DNA of 64,000 nucleotides. It comes from Spirometra erinaceieuropaei (lineage: Eukaryota; Platyhelminthes; Cestoda; Diphyllobothriidea; Diphyllobothriidae). The stretch lies in assembly GCA_902702965.1 (NCBI GenBank), contig CACRXP010000112.1, forward strand, positions 90,352 through 154,351. The letters are read 5' to 3'. The notes beneath the pieces are model-generated. The model ran no database searches and was not told the origin of the DNA. It saw nothing but the letters and a program-made list of their open reading frames with translations. Position 1 is the stretch's first letter. Each line of letters begins with the position of its first letter. Shown piece after piece: positions 11,707 through 22,782 of this stretch. The position numbers were made by a program, and so were the translations under genes.

Positions 11707-13512
11707 GTATGAAGCAAACGATGGTGAGAGTTTGTTTGTACACCGACTCCTGAACAAGCTCTATGCAAGATGTTGAGAATAACAGGATACCATTGACAGG
11801 TGCGACATAGCTGCCTAACTGACCGTTCAAGCAGGGCTTTCTCCTAGAAAGGCATATGCGTGATGGCGTGGCAAACACTAACAGACATGAGAGCGGTGGG
11901 TTAGGGAGATGGAGAGTTTAGTACGGAAAATCCCCATAAGCACTGGTTGTTTTCTCGCGGTGGACGGAGGTGGGGAATTCAGTTGCAAATCAAAATAAAG
12001 CAAACTACTTCCCCTGCCGATTTTTTTCACTTTGAGCTGGGAGTTCGAGGAAGATTAGAGGGTTTCTTACCTGCGCAACCCCGGGCAAACTCCCAATCAA
12101 GCCTATTTGCGCGCACACTAGCTAGATAAATCGTGAATTCGTTAATTAGAGACTGTGACTTCTAAATGTAAAAAAAACCACGATGAAATTGACGCTATGC
12201 TGCCCAGCCCACTTTGTCCCTGCAAAACCCGTTATAATTAAGACAACGGAAAGTTTGCGTCGATAAATTCAAGCACTAACGATTAAAAAAGGAGGGATCA
12301 GTACCATGTAGTTCCCCACTCCCTGAAATTGCATTATGATTTCGTCGAAGCAGAAACACTGCCTTCTGTATCAGAATCGCCTACATGTTTGCTGAGGAAA
12401 ATGGTTTTCTCTCATGGTCTAGTAAGTGCTCGAACAAGGATTTGAAGCAGTCAGGCGAACAATTGAGTTATGCTCCTGTCGCCAATTATGCGAATTTGAC
12501 CAAGAACCAGCCAGAGAGTTGATTAGACAGGCCAAGCCTGTTCGTCGGAGGTAGGAAAGGCCGAAGATGCGCGAAGGATTAGGCATGCAAGTGTGTCGGT
12601 GTAGAGCCTGTTTTGAGAACAGGGAGCTCTTTTAAGCGCGATGCATGTCATGGTTATATGAGGTAGTGATAGATTGCTAAACACCCATGACCTGCCAGTC
12701 ACTTTGTTCACAAAATTTTGCTTGCGTGTTCTGTTTCATTTGAGAATTCTAGATGATATCAACAGAATATGAACATGAATTTCGTGTATTTTTTCGGTGT
12801 GATCCCCTCTCCTCTGTATATGAACTGCATTTGCTTATTTTTGTAAGCTAAATTTATGTGATTAGCTGGAAATCTGTTGTTTTCACATAGGGAGAATTTA
12901 GTGGTGCGGGAATCGATTTTGGGTTAAATTGGTGCTAACCAGTTCTGGAGCAGAATCTATGGCATTTGTCTATCATAAATCTTGTAGAAATATGCGGATC
13001 ATGGGTTTAGGAAGTAGTGGTATTGCCAGTCATTATGCAAGGTTTAAGCATGAACTTAATATCGGCGCGTGCTTAGTCGTTTGTGTGGAATCGACATTTA
13101 AGTAGGCAGTTGGTTGTGTTTTGTTAATATGCTTACTTTGGTAATGTACGGGCGTCCACATGGGCGCGTCGGGACAGAGCCCATGCCATATGTGATATAA
13201 TTATAGTTGGCAGATATGATTGAATATGCATTTAAGACGTTTCCTCGAAGGACGGTCGGGACGATATTTGTAAGTTTCCGGTAGGATATTTGTAAATGTC
13301 ATTTAGACTATGCAAGCGTCACTTATGTATTCTCTGTTGGCAAACCTCTTTCCAGCCTTAAGCATTTCAAATCCATTCAGAATTTTTTAATAGAATCGGG
13401 GAGGTGAGTTCTAGGATGTAGTCCCGTGGAAGGGGACACGATCGCTGGAACAGGAGCATTGTTAGCCTGACGTTTCGGATTCTCACTCGAACTGCTTGCT
13501 TCAGCATCTTGC
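11707..13512 (-). repeat. Giant inverted repeat, right arm
   Basis: This is the reverse complement of 8655-10523. The inner limit is where GTATGAAGCAAACGATGG stops matching GCATCGTTTGCTGCATAC at 10506-10523. The outer limit is in CTGACGTTTCGGATTCTCAC (13469-13488), the PLE terminal motif on the minus strand. No gap interrupts this arm, so it is the better reference for the sequence of the unit. Confidence 0.85.
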
Positions 13513-13604
13513 CAGTCGGGCCGTGATGTGATGGGCATGTAGCGGCCTAGCAACTACATCGTTCGTGTACTGCAACATCTGGGAATTTACCTCAATAATC
13601 TGTC

Positions 13605-13970
13605 TCTGTGTCTGACGATGGATTCGAGTGAGGATCTGAAAAATCGGACTAACAAAGCTCTTGTTCCAGCGATTGTGTTTGCTTCTTCGTGCCATTTAGT
13701 ATTGTAGTTTTCGATGGAGTGTCTGATTATAGAGACTCTAAATGCATTAGATTTCGTTTCATGCTCAACATTTTTACTGAAATTTATCGTTTCCGATGTA
13801 TGCCAGTGATGCGATTCATCCAGGTTATTGTCAACAACTAAAGCTCTTAGGCAGTCATTGCCTTCCAGACTAGATCTACTAGATGATTTGATGGGCTTGG
13901 TTGCTTTATTTGGGTACCTACAGGTGGAGACTTTGGTGGCTGTTGCTGGTGGCTTGATCAAATTGTGAAA
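13605..13970 (+). mobile_element. PLE terminal region with hammerhead-like motif
   Basis: CTGACGA (13612-13618) and a GAAA box (13638-13641) are arranged as in a small hammerhead ribozyme core, with GATTCGAGTGAGGATC between them as a possible stem II hairpin. Downstream, CTCTTGTTCCAGCGATTGTG matches the sequence that follows the same motif at 8715 and 31635. It lies about 95 bp outside the right arm of the giant inverted repeat, in the opposite orientation to the arm's own motif, so two PLE ends face each other. The limit at 13970 is a guess. Confidence 0.5.
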
Positions 13971-14378
13971 ATCTGAAGCCTGTGTGTCTGAAATTTGTGG
14001 TTTATTTGTTAGAATTTATTTCTAACTTTTTCTTTTGTTGTTTGAGACCCCGCCAAAGCCACTGCCTCTTCACAATCGGCCGGTCCGCCAAGATGAGCTT
14101 TGTTGGGACCTGCTCTACTAACTACTGTCGTTCGTATCAGGATATCATTGTGGTAAACTATCCTATTTTTGCTTCGAAACACAAAGGCACCTTAGTCCCG
14201 TCGGCTACTTTTGTAAGTGATCTGGGATTATGATCGTCTGTCTTTATGATGAATTGTGAATTCTCATTTCGAAGCCAATCCTATTTCATTTTTTAAATTT
14301 TTTTATATATTAATGTTGTTTTTGATAACACCGGACAAATGTCACCCACTCTGGTAACATCCACTAGGGTTTGCCTTT
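13971..14378. other. Unassigned stretch
   Basis: AT-rich with an 83-codon open frame at 13982-14233 that has no recognised motif. No repeat match seen. Confidence 0.4.
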
Positions 14379-14681
14379 GGTCGCACGACTCTGTGCGTAT
14401 GCAAGAGAATACGAGAACACGTCGCGGTATGGCTGGGAAAAGGCGAAACAAGGAGCATAACCAGCGCCATTCTTGCGCTTTTGGTCGATTCCGGATATCA
14501 TGTGGACCCTAATGATGCTTTTCGTGTGATTTATAAGGTCCCATCGAGCTATCCTAAGCTACTGGGCCAGTGCCTGTTAGCAACAGCAGAAGCGGCCGCC
14601 ATCAGGTTACGAAAACCAGTCTTGTGAGCACAGAGGAACCACGTTCAGGCTCCGCACCTACAATGGTCGAAGGTCGTCTAA
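14379..14681 (+). pseudogene. PLE family B GIY-YIG fragment, copy 2 (decayed)
   Basis: Reading from GGT at 14379, the frame gives GRT, then KRIREHVAVWLGKGETRSI, VDSGYHVDPNDAFRVIYK, LLATAEAAAIRLRKPVL, a TGA at 14625-14627, and a final block ending in QWSKVV with a TAA at 14679-14681. These follow the order and wording of the intact family B domain at 5252-5617. The GIY half (the CIYSFTC strand) has been lost, so the nuclease is not functional. The 3' tail continues to about 14910 with the same C-rich segment and CCCATATAATTGTACCGG as family B copy 1. Confidence 0.8.
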
Positions 14682-14910
14682 CGCTGTAACTCTTCGCGCC
14701 CTTCCGCACTCACCCTGCCCCTGACACTGACTGCTATTACTCCCCACCCCCTCCAAACATTCTTACACCCCGCCTGTGTTTTCAAGACGAACATTAATCG
14801 ATTTCTCTTATCACTGATATATTTTACTTCATTCCCGTTCCCATATAATTGTACCGGCTCGAGGAGAATTTGTGGAAAGCTACGTATGCTCCCCGACGCC
14901 TCTTCTGGCA
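14682..14910 (+). repeat. 3' tail of PLE family B, copy 2
   Basis: The tail matches 5618-5835 including CACTCACCCTGCCCCTGACA, CGATTTCTCTTATC and GAGAATTTGTGGAAAGCTA. No inverted tail precedes this copy, unlike copy 1. Confidence 0.7.
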
Positions 14911-17900
14911 ACTGCTATGGGAATTTTCGCAGCCCATTTCAAATCTGTCCACTATTTCCATAAAGAGCGTTTGCTTTTCAAAGCATAGGTACTTCATGTA
15001 CTATCCTACGTTTTGTCAAATTAGGTGCATTGGTAAATATATTGGAGCAGCCTGAATTACTGTGAGGTCAGTGGAATTTATCTTGTTAATCACGTATTGT
15101 GAATAATGGTTTTGGGGTTTTGAGTTGTGTGTTTTGTTAGTTTTGTGTAGGTTCCCTTTATTGTGCGTTTAACTTTTCTCCGTGAATATGAGAATTAGTT
15201 ACGCATTTTACCCCCATGCTTGGTTAACGGCCACTTTCAATTTTTTACTCCCTTGCCAGGTTTGATTAAGATTACCGCCTTCAAGTGCAACGTGTGATTC
15301 CTCTTTTTGGTTTCTGGAGACCTGAAGTGCATTTTTTAAAACCCGGAACCTTCTGTCCTCGAACAAATACCTTTTTTCTTGACAATTTTAGAGTTTATAA
15401 TAAAGGCTTTAATTAGTTGGCTCAGTTTATTTTGAACTATTCAATTAACAATGCGCTTTAATAATTTTAAAGTGTACTCTTAAGTTACCTCGATTAATTC
15501 CTTTAAAAATACACGTTACTTCTCTTTAACTACTTAAAAATACTTTTACCATATTTCGAGGGTATATAATGAAGGGTCCGTCTCCCCTCAAGGTCGATGT
15601 GATGCAGAAGCAGCCTACCTTTCTGTTCGGTTCAGGCTAGAGAACTTTAGCGCGTTTAGATGTTTTGTCTCAAAGATCATAAGGATACCTTTTATAGAAA
15701 AAAAGACTTAGTATGGTTGCAGAGTTCGTTAGATTATATCGCATTGCCTCGTACATCTTTAATCGGCGCAGCTAACTGTGAAAGCGCGAGAGACCCGCCA
15801 GGGATTAAATGCTTAATAAGCGAGGTTCTCTTTTTTGACAAATGCAAGAGAGTCAAATCGGAGAGAAAGAGGCAATTTGATTATCTAGAGAGCTGGTTTT
15901 GTTTGCCAACAGGAATGTCTCTTGCCCGTGGTCACATTCAAAGTCAACTCTGCACGCGTCAGAACTCAAGTCACATCTCCATTTTACCCAGGGCTTACAA
16001 AGATTTTGGGATTACTGGAGAAGGAAAGTGAATTGCAGCAAGTGTACATGTAAATTCAATCAAAAACGGGTAGGCTGTTTAATACTTAAACCGTTTTGAG
16101 ACTTTCAGGAAGGAGTTCATAGTTAACAGCCCCTTGAAGGGGAGTCAAAAGCAATTAGAAAGTCGGTATTTATACCATTGAAAGTAGTGTGACCGATTTT
16201 TTGGCCTGGGATGACCACACCGGTAGGTTGTTCCAGAAATATACTTTATCCTGCTGGAACGGCCGCACTCCGATCCATGTGTTTCACAAAACAAACAGGC
16301 CCCACCAGGTTGCAGAGTTCAGAAACTGGCAACCGCCTGTCGAACCAAAGGCGGCCGAACAGAGTTGTGCAACCACAGAGATGCGGGTAGACTGATATGG
16401 TAATGCTCCGGGTTTATTCGCCCCCATTGAGTTCATCTTAACCATGGCCACAATTCAGAACTAGAAATAGAAACGCGCTCACTGCGTAGATTGTTCACGG
16501 GCGGGGTCTATCAGATGGCTTATAATCACTGGAGTCAATCTTGGTTCATTAACGCCCCACATCCCGGCATGCTCTGGCACTGCGTTAGGGTACCTGCAGC
16601 CATTTCCTTATGTAAGTTTGTTGCAAGTGTTGATTATAATTATCGACGAAATCCAGCACGATTGACGAAGTTTCTTCAGAAAAAAAAACAATATGGAGGA
16701 CTCTTAACGCACCTAATCATTCGGGTTTGCAAAACCGACAAATATCAGAGTTCGAACTCGATTCTCATGGAAATCGTACATCGCAGTTTGTCTTAAAGTA
16801 GCGTGATAGAACAACAATGTAGGATAAAAAGGACTAATGCGCTTTATTTGGAGGTGGGGCTTTAATTAAAGATCGAAAAGTGGATACTTGTTCAAGAACG
16901 CCGCACTAATAACACATACCCTTTAAAACAGTTTCCGAAATGACATAAATTTTTATAGCTCTGTATCTACCTGCATTGTTAAGGGTTTAATGGGTTGAAG
17001 ACTGAATGCTTGTACACCGGGATAAGTTGAAAGTTCATGGAAGGCTCGGAAAAAACACACTAAGATGATCGGGGGCATTTGAATCCTAACGCAATAAAGG
17101 AAAAAAAATCTCAAATGGCGCAAAATGCGACTGCCGCTTCGTGACATGGACGGCAGGCTACTTCAACACGGCGGTCAGATATCTCACGTTGGTGAATTTG
17201 TTGAACGACCTAATTACATGGTCTTGCTTTCCACTCAGTCCGTTCGTAGGCTATAAGGTGCCGTATTTGAAAAAAAACTCAAAAACAGACATAATTCGCT
17301 CGTTGTATAAACTAAATAGGGTCAAACTGCAGAGCAGATACGAGCGCCCTAATGGGATAGTACGCAACGAATCCATAATCAGAAGTCAATGAGAATAAAA
17401 ATGCGCTTTTCCGTGTCGTTTGTGCATAGATGTTTCTTTCGAAATTGATAGCAAAACGGACTTCAGTGAGTTCCCACCAGAGAGACTTGTTAATATTAAC
17501 TGACTTTGATGTATTGCAGCACATCTATTTATACAAGTGAACATACTTCAAGACAGTATTTAAATGTTATACTACGGGTCTTAATCCAGTACACAATGGC
17601 CTGAGTCAATATTAGAGATACGTGCAGTAAACTTAACTTATATATTAAGAAGGTAATGGCTGATGGTTATGAACTTTAAGCGAGCTCTTTTTCCTCTCAT
17701 TATGAGCAGTAATGCTGTTGCCTATAATGCGTTAATCTTCATCGGTTTCTCACGTGGAATATATAAAAGATGGAACCCCACATTTCCTAACATGCGCCAG
17801 TCTTTCGGAAAAGTAAAATTGGGTGCTCTATTATTTTTGCGTGAGATACAAATCTTCCCGCCTGGGAGAAGCGTAAACTCTCGGATCAAGGGTAACATGC

Positions 17901-18129
17901 GAACGCCCATTTGTGTAATGAATTCAGGATAGATCAGTGCACGCTACTCTCATGTGATCTAACTGTCACCGATCTCAACGGACATGACGAGAGGCCCTAG
18001 CGCAAATGCCAGGGCGTCGCTGGATCATTAACTGATTCGGGTTCAGCCCGCAAGTGCGCATTTCCGTATAACTCGTCGATGACGACAAATATGCCAGAAA
18101 TGGTCATTCCATTATCCCTATAGTTCATA
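14911..18129. other. Unassigned AT-rich stretch
   Basis: Over 3 kb without a supported feature. Frames of 123 codons (15660-16031) and 101 codons (16491-16796) lack motifs, paired splice sites or biased composition and are probably accidental. Confidence 0.4.
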
Positions 18130-19325
18130 AGAAGTAGTCGCTGGAGCAAGGGCCTTATTCGCCTGAAGTTTCGGATCCACGCTCGAACCCATCATCAGAG
18201 ACAGTGACAGAACCAGGTGATTCCTGCACGGGAAGTTGAAGTATCTATAGGATGCAGTCGCTATGCTATGGCATACCTATAATAATTAACCGCTCTCCCC
18301 TGCGTCAAGAGGTGTTGCCTGCTGGAGCGCTAATTGCTTGATGGCCGACATCAAAATTGTTAATTGAAAAGTCAAATTGGCTAACACGCGTTTTCGGTAA
18401 TTCTTCGTCAGGCCAATACAATTACATGATGGAGTGAAAATGTACAAAGTTAACAGTGTTTATAGGTGTCGCAAGAACAATTAAATTATCAACACTCATC
18501 TTACCCACGCCGCCCGCACTACGAGGTCAGCGGGTTTTGGCCCTTAGAGCTGAAGGAGGGGGGTAAGCGAGTCTTTGAGTGATGTTCTTGGATTGAGTAC
18601 ACGGAGTACACATCACTGTAATCAGGGATTTGAGGCGGCATGTCGTCATCACGTGAGGTTGGCGTTGGCCACGGCAGATAGAGCGCTTGTGTCAGGGTTT
18701 TCTGACAGCATAACATCAGATTCGCTAGCCGTATAGCCACTGCCTCGGCCGTTGCTAGTATCCGTTGGCGTGGGCCTTTAGAGAAGCTTGTTGGTGTCCG
18801 ATAGACAACCTGAAATGCTTCCTTGGCATCGACTTGGTGGTCCGTATCGATTAAATGTGCGAGGATAGAGCTCGAAACCGATCGGGTCTCACCTCTGTCT
18901 AGCCAGGCGGGCATATGTTCACGCATCCTCTTTACCAGGCGTCTCTTTGTACGGTCGATGTATCCCGCTCCACAGGAGCAAGTGAATGAGTAGATGTACA
19001 TTGATGTGGCCTCCAACGGTAGTCTGTCTTTACCTCCCAAACGTAGGAGGGGAGAGTTTGTGAAACATACGCGTAAATTCGCCGCGGGGAATGCTCTCGT
19101 GACAGCTGTAGTTAAGCGCCATCTGACTAGTTCGCTCGCTGCGTCCCCTGCAAAAGGCAGTCTTATGAATACATCTTTCTTTTCTTCAGTCGCAACAGTG
19201 GGCTTTGCAATGCGTTCCCCAATATTTCGGAGGATAAATCTATCTGGATATCCGTTCTCGCTGAGTGTGTTCTGCAGCTGTTGGAGCACTGCTTCAATAG
19301 TTTCAGGTGAGCAGATGCGCCTTAC
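18130..19325 (-). mobile_element. Penelope-like element family A, 5'-truncated minus copy
   Basis: On the minus strand this contains, in order, the linker and GIY-YIG parts of a PLE polyprotein, a stop codon, a 3' non-coding tail and a hammerhead-like terminus. The reading frame closes at 18519. In a frame counted from 19421 the linker FIRLPFAGDAASELV is at residues 85-99, KDRLPLEATS at 131-140, the GIY strand as MYIYSFTC at 141-148 and the YIG strand as CGAGYIDRT at 150-158 (glycine replaced by aspartate), then KRMREHMPAWL and the block RILATAEAVAIRL at 220-232. The first 32 or so residues of the open frame are antisense of the neighbouring plus copy, so the true element sequence begins near 19325. 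The reverse transcriptase is absent. The tail passes CCGAAAACGCGTGTTAGCC and ends beyond the motif at 18160-18206. Frame integrity over 265 codons suggests a recent insertion. Confidence 0.85.
18160..18206 (-). ncRNA. Hammerhead-ribozyme-like motif (PLE end)
   Basis: On the minus strand CTGATGA (18192-18198) and CCGAAAC (GAAAC at 18168-18172) frame GGGTTCGAGCGTGGATCC, whose ends GG and CC can close a stem II. This is the conserved CUGANGA/GAAA arrangement of the hammerhead core, and PLE terminal repeats in animals are known to carry small hammerheads. A clear UH cleavage dinucleotide after the short stem III is not obvious (CTTCAGGCGAATAA), so activity is uncertain. Confidence 0.5.
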
Positions 19326-20410
19326 TATACGGCTGGCTAATCCGGTGCTATGCTGCCAGAAAACCCTGACACAAGCGCTCTCTCTGCCGTGGCCAACGCC
19401 AACCTCACGTGATGACGACATGCCGCCTCAAATCCCTGATTACAGTGATGTGTACTCCGTGTACTCAATCCAAGAACATCACTCAAAGACTCGCTTACCC
19501 CCCTCCTTCAGCTCTAAGGGCCAAAACCCGCTGACCTCGTAGTGCGGGCGGCGTGGGTAAGATGAGTGTTGATAACTTAATTGCTCTTGCGACACCTATA
19601 AACACTGTTAACTTTGTACATTTTCACTCCATCATGTAATTGTATTGGCCTGACGAAGAATTACCGAAAACGCGTGTTAGCCAATTTGACTTTTCAATTA
19701 TAACATAGGAATATTCGCTGAACTTAAATTGGTAAGTGCTGAAATGTCATCACCCATGTTCGATGCTGGTGTGATGATTGCTCGGCCATCTGACTCACCG
19801 GCTTGCACGCTCCCCAAGTGGTTAATTACTTTGGCCAGACTATGTCTCAGCAAGGAATATGGAGTGGGGATGTTGTTGCACTTGTTAATATGTAAGGTCC
19901 GTGAAGCATGCCTCAATCAACTCGCGGCTCACGCGATTATCCCCTCTCGCGAGAATTCCGGCCTCATCGAGCTTGAATGTGTGGCCGGGTATCTTCGAAT
20001 GAACCGTGACCTGAGAGTTGGCATCATTCCTCCGTACCGTTGCCGAGTGTTCTGCGATTTTCGTCCGCCGCAGTCTTCCGACTTCTCTGACGTAGTTGCT
20101 TTGCCCGCAACTCCGGGACAGTTAACGGGACCTCAGTCTATTAATATGTGCAACGACACCAGCGGGCAACAGTACTTGACGAAGGGGAGAGCGGTTGATT
20201 ACCATAGGTATGCGGTAGCATAGCGACTGCATCCCATAAATACTGCAACTTCCTGCGCAGGAATCACTTGGTTCTGTAACTGTCTCTGATGATGGGCTCG
20301 AGCGTGGATCCAAAACTGCAGGCGAATAAAGACCCTGTTCCAGCGACTTCTTCTACTTCTTATCAACTAGTTCCTGCAACTCGCATCTTCGACTGTATCG
20401 GCAATCCCTA
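19326..20410 (+). mobile_element. Penelope-like element family A, strongly truncated plus copy
   Basis: From 19330 the plus strand encodes the last 70 residues of the family A protein (RLANPVLCCQ, PWPTPTSRDDD, IPDYSDVYSVYS, SSKGQNPLTS) ending at TAG 19540-19542, almost identical to the C-terminus of the minus copy (coordinate sum 38061). The 3' tail follows to about 19700. Between 19735 and about 20190 lies sequence absent from the minus copy but shared with 31846-31960 and 6760-6880, that is, further terminal-region sequence. It ends with a hammerhead-like motif (20279-20328) and GAACTAGTTGATAAG-like terminal words (reverse of 20355-20370). The 5' end is joined directly to the 5' end of the minus copy. 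Confidence 0.75.
20279..20328 (+). ncRNA. Hammerhead-ribozyme-like motif, damaged core
   Basis: CTGATGA at 20286-20292 is followed by TGGGCTCGAGCGTGGATCC and then AAAAC where the GAAAC box is expected. The conserved G of GAAA is changed, so self-cleavage is unlikely. It is the plus-strand partner of the motif at 18160-18206. Confidence 0.4.
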
Positions 20411-20495
20411 TCTTTGTCTACCTGACCTCTATAGCACTCCCATTTAAATAGAATCTGAGCTGATCACTTCTCGTTTCTGAAAAAAACCTAGTTCA

Positions 20496-20612
20496 CTGCG
20501 CGCAGACGGGGCGTGCGTGGCACGCGTAGACGGGCTGCCCAGCCCTGTCGGCCAATTGCACTCGAGTCCACCTCAGGTTGTCCTGACTTAGTCTTGTCAC
20601 CGTGAGCAGGAA
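20496..20612 (+). repeat. GC-rich dispersed repeat, family F, copy 1
   Basis: CAGACGGGGCGTGCGTGG, CGCGTAGACGGGCTG, CCAGCCCTGTCGGCCAA and GGTTGTCCTGACTTAGTC correspond in order to 54473-54590 (CGCGCGTAGACGGGCTG, TTGCCAGTTATTTCGCCAA, GGTTGTCTTGTCGTCTC). No coding potential; class unknown. Confidence 0.5.
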
Positions 20613-20794
20613 AGTTGGGTGGGGGAAGGATGTGACAGATGTCGCAAAATCAGTTGCCTAGAAGGCTGCCCATTGACGGGCAAACTCAGTCGTCCTCTCA
20701 AGATGGCTCGTTCTTAATGTGGCCTTTATGGCACTCCCACTCAGTTGGGATCATGGCTCTACCTCCCCCCTCCTTACTGTGTGGAACTGTGATC

Positions 20795-20925
20795 TTTTGT
20801 GTGCGGACCAGGAGATGTGGCGGCACGCCTAGATGCGGACTCACGCCGCGCCGGTCATCTGTGCCCGATCCCGCTTTCAAATTTCTTGACTCCTGTCTTG
20901 ACGCCGGCCCAGGTGAGAAGGGAGG
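20795..20925 (-). repeat. GC-rich dispersed repeat, family E, copy 2
   Basis: The reverse complement carries GGAGTCAAGAAATTTGAAAG, GGCGCGGCGTGAGTCCGC and AGGCGTGCCGCC, matching the order of words in 3546-3690. Copies E and F are adjacent here, so they may be parts of one larger GC-rich element. Confidence 0.5.
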
Positions 20926-21617
20926 AGAAAATGCGATAGATACAGTGCAAACCCTCTATCACTATTGACTAGTTTACGTGCAAGTCATCGTCCCTGAACC
21001 CATAATGATGTGAGGCGCATGGTGGACACAGTCGTTTGCAGCGACCGAACTGGTATCCTTGTTTTCACAAATTAATACTAAAAATTAACTGGATATGGAC
21101 AACGGTACGGTGGAGGGTCTCCTCTAAGTGCCGGCAAACTGTGGCTCTTGTCATAAGGGCTTTTATCTTGGAGTTGCAGAGATCACACTGCCAACAACAG
21201 CTACTTCGCATGACCTCAAATCATTTTCAGATTCCGTTTTTTTAAAAAAATCGTTGTTTTTCGTTCACTTTTTGACTGACGCACTCATTTTCGTTGCCAT
21301 ACGAAAGCGTATGATAAGACGTTCGGCAAAAGTCCAATGAATTTCTCCCTTTTCTAGCATTTCGTAAGCTTAATGCCCTCGCCGTAAAATCCCATTACCA
21401 CCATTACCACATGACTCAGTCCATAGTCTTCTGACACCCTACCGTTGCCGGAATATGTTCCGACAGTGTAACCATAAGGCGTATTTGGTAGTCGCCTTCA
21501 ATTTTTACCATGAAGACCACTCATTTACACTCGCGCCTACCGCTGTTTATTGGCTGTGTTTCTCTTTCCGCCGTCTGCAGCCTTTGACTACTGCGCATGT
21601 CTCCTATTTCACGAGAT
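20926..21617. other. Unassigned stretch
   Basis: No gene or repeat recognised between the GC-rich repeats and the first long-TIR element. Confidence 0.4.
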
Positions 21618-22556
21618 ACAGTGCGTGACCGATCTCATGAAATGGTGACCGAAATTCTGAAATGCGTTTTCGACTACGAAGGATTGATGAGTTGGCGTCG
21701 TAACATTAGTTCTCATGTAGCATAATTTTATAGCATTTCGGACTTGCCAGGCTTTTGAATGTACTTATTTCCGACCTCCCACAGAAACCGTACTCGTTAT
21801 AGCATGACTACTTTAGGAGCATAGATTTTCACATCACTTTTCGATGGTCCAATAAATTCAAATATCATTCATAGAGCACATGCGCTAAAATATACTTTCT
21901 TTAACTTGTTTTGTAGAAAACCACATTGACTGTATATTTTGTACCCTAAGAGAGATTATCTAGCGGTCTTAAAAATTCCTAATTATGAGGTTTTTAAGAC
22001 CGTGAGATGTCCATATACAGGGCATCGTACGTGTCCGTCTACCAACGTTCCTCGTGAAATGTACGACACAACCCGTATCCATTGCAAAATTTTTTGAACT
22101 CTATACAGCGTCTTCTTAAAGGCGTAGAGTAATATAGGATCTTCTTTATGCGGAATGCATGAAGATTTTAGACTGGAATAGCTAAGCGCCAGCGCAACGG
22201 CTGATTAGGCTCAAAATTATTCAAGAATAATGCAAAGACAACGCGGTCATCTACCGAACAAGTAAAAGAAAGTATATTTTTGTACATGTTTTCTATAAAA
22301 TATACATGAATTTATAGGACCATCGGGAATTTATGTGAAAATACATGCTACCCAAGTATTCATGTTTTACCGCGTACGGTTTCTGCGGGAAGTCGGAAAG
22401 AAGAACATTCAAAAGTCGACATCCTGGTAATTCCGAAATATAATAAAATTATGTTACATGCTAATCAATGTTACGACGCCAACTGATCAATCCTTCGTAG
22501 TCAAAAACACATTTCAGAATTTCCGTCACCATTTCATGAGATCGATCACGCACTGT
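21618..22556. mobile_element. Long-TIR non-autonomous element, copy 1 (Tc1/mariner-like ends)
   Basis: The ends are inverted: ACAGTGCGTGACCGATCTCA at 21618 faces GATCGATCACGCACTGT ending at 22556, and the inverted similarity extends more than 300 bp inward (for example GCATTTCGGACTTGCCAGG on the left against the reverse of TCCTGGTAATTCCGAAATAT). The middle contains a hairpin CGGTCTTAAAAA ... TTTTTAAGACCG (21963-22003). No transposase frame exists. TA followed by CAGTG at the outer edge is the signature of Tc1/mariner-type elements, which duplicate TA on insertion. The right edge reads TTA, so its TA is mutated or displaced. Confidence 0.8.
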
Positions 22557-22782
22557 TAGCGCAGTGAGATTAAAATATACTTACGTGATATTTTTAGTAA
22601 GAAATTTTCAACATACTTTTGCAGATTCAAAAGAATACTATAGAAACGACGGCTTCGTCTACGTTGCTGACTTAGATTATCCTGACATGAACCTGTTTCG
22701 CACTTTAGAGAAAAAACAGGATTAGTATTCACTTATCTTAACTGTCGACGACAGAATTGTCACTGATATGCAGACACCATTA

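Noticed and set aside
9473..12711. Paired frames MTKMTGRSWVFSNLS.. and its mirror as a conserved gene
   Set aside because: They are mirrored by the giant inverted repeat; differences between them are not biased to silent sites and no domain is present.
13587..13961. 124-codon minus-strand frame as a PLE protein
   Set aside because: Part of it (TIAGTRALLV) is simply the reverse translation of the non-coding PLE terminal motif, which recurs likewise in the frame at 8445-8756.
18994..19542. 182-codon plus-strand frame as a separate gene
   Set aside because: Its first two thirds are antisense to the GIY-YIG coding part of the minus PLE copy; only the last 70 codons are genuine PLE sequence.
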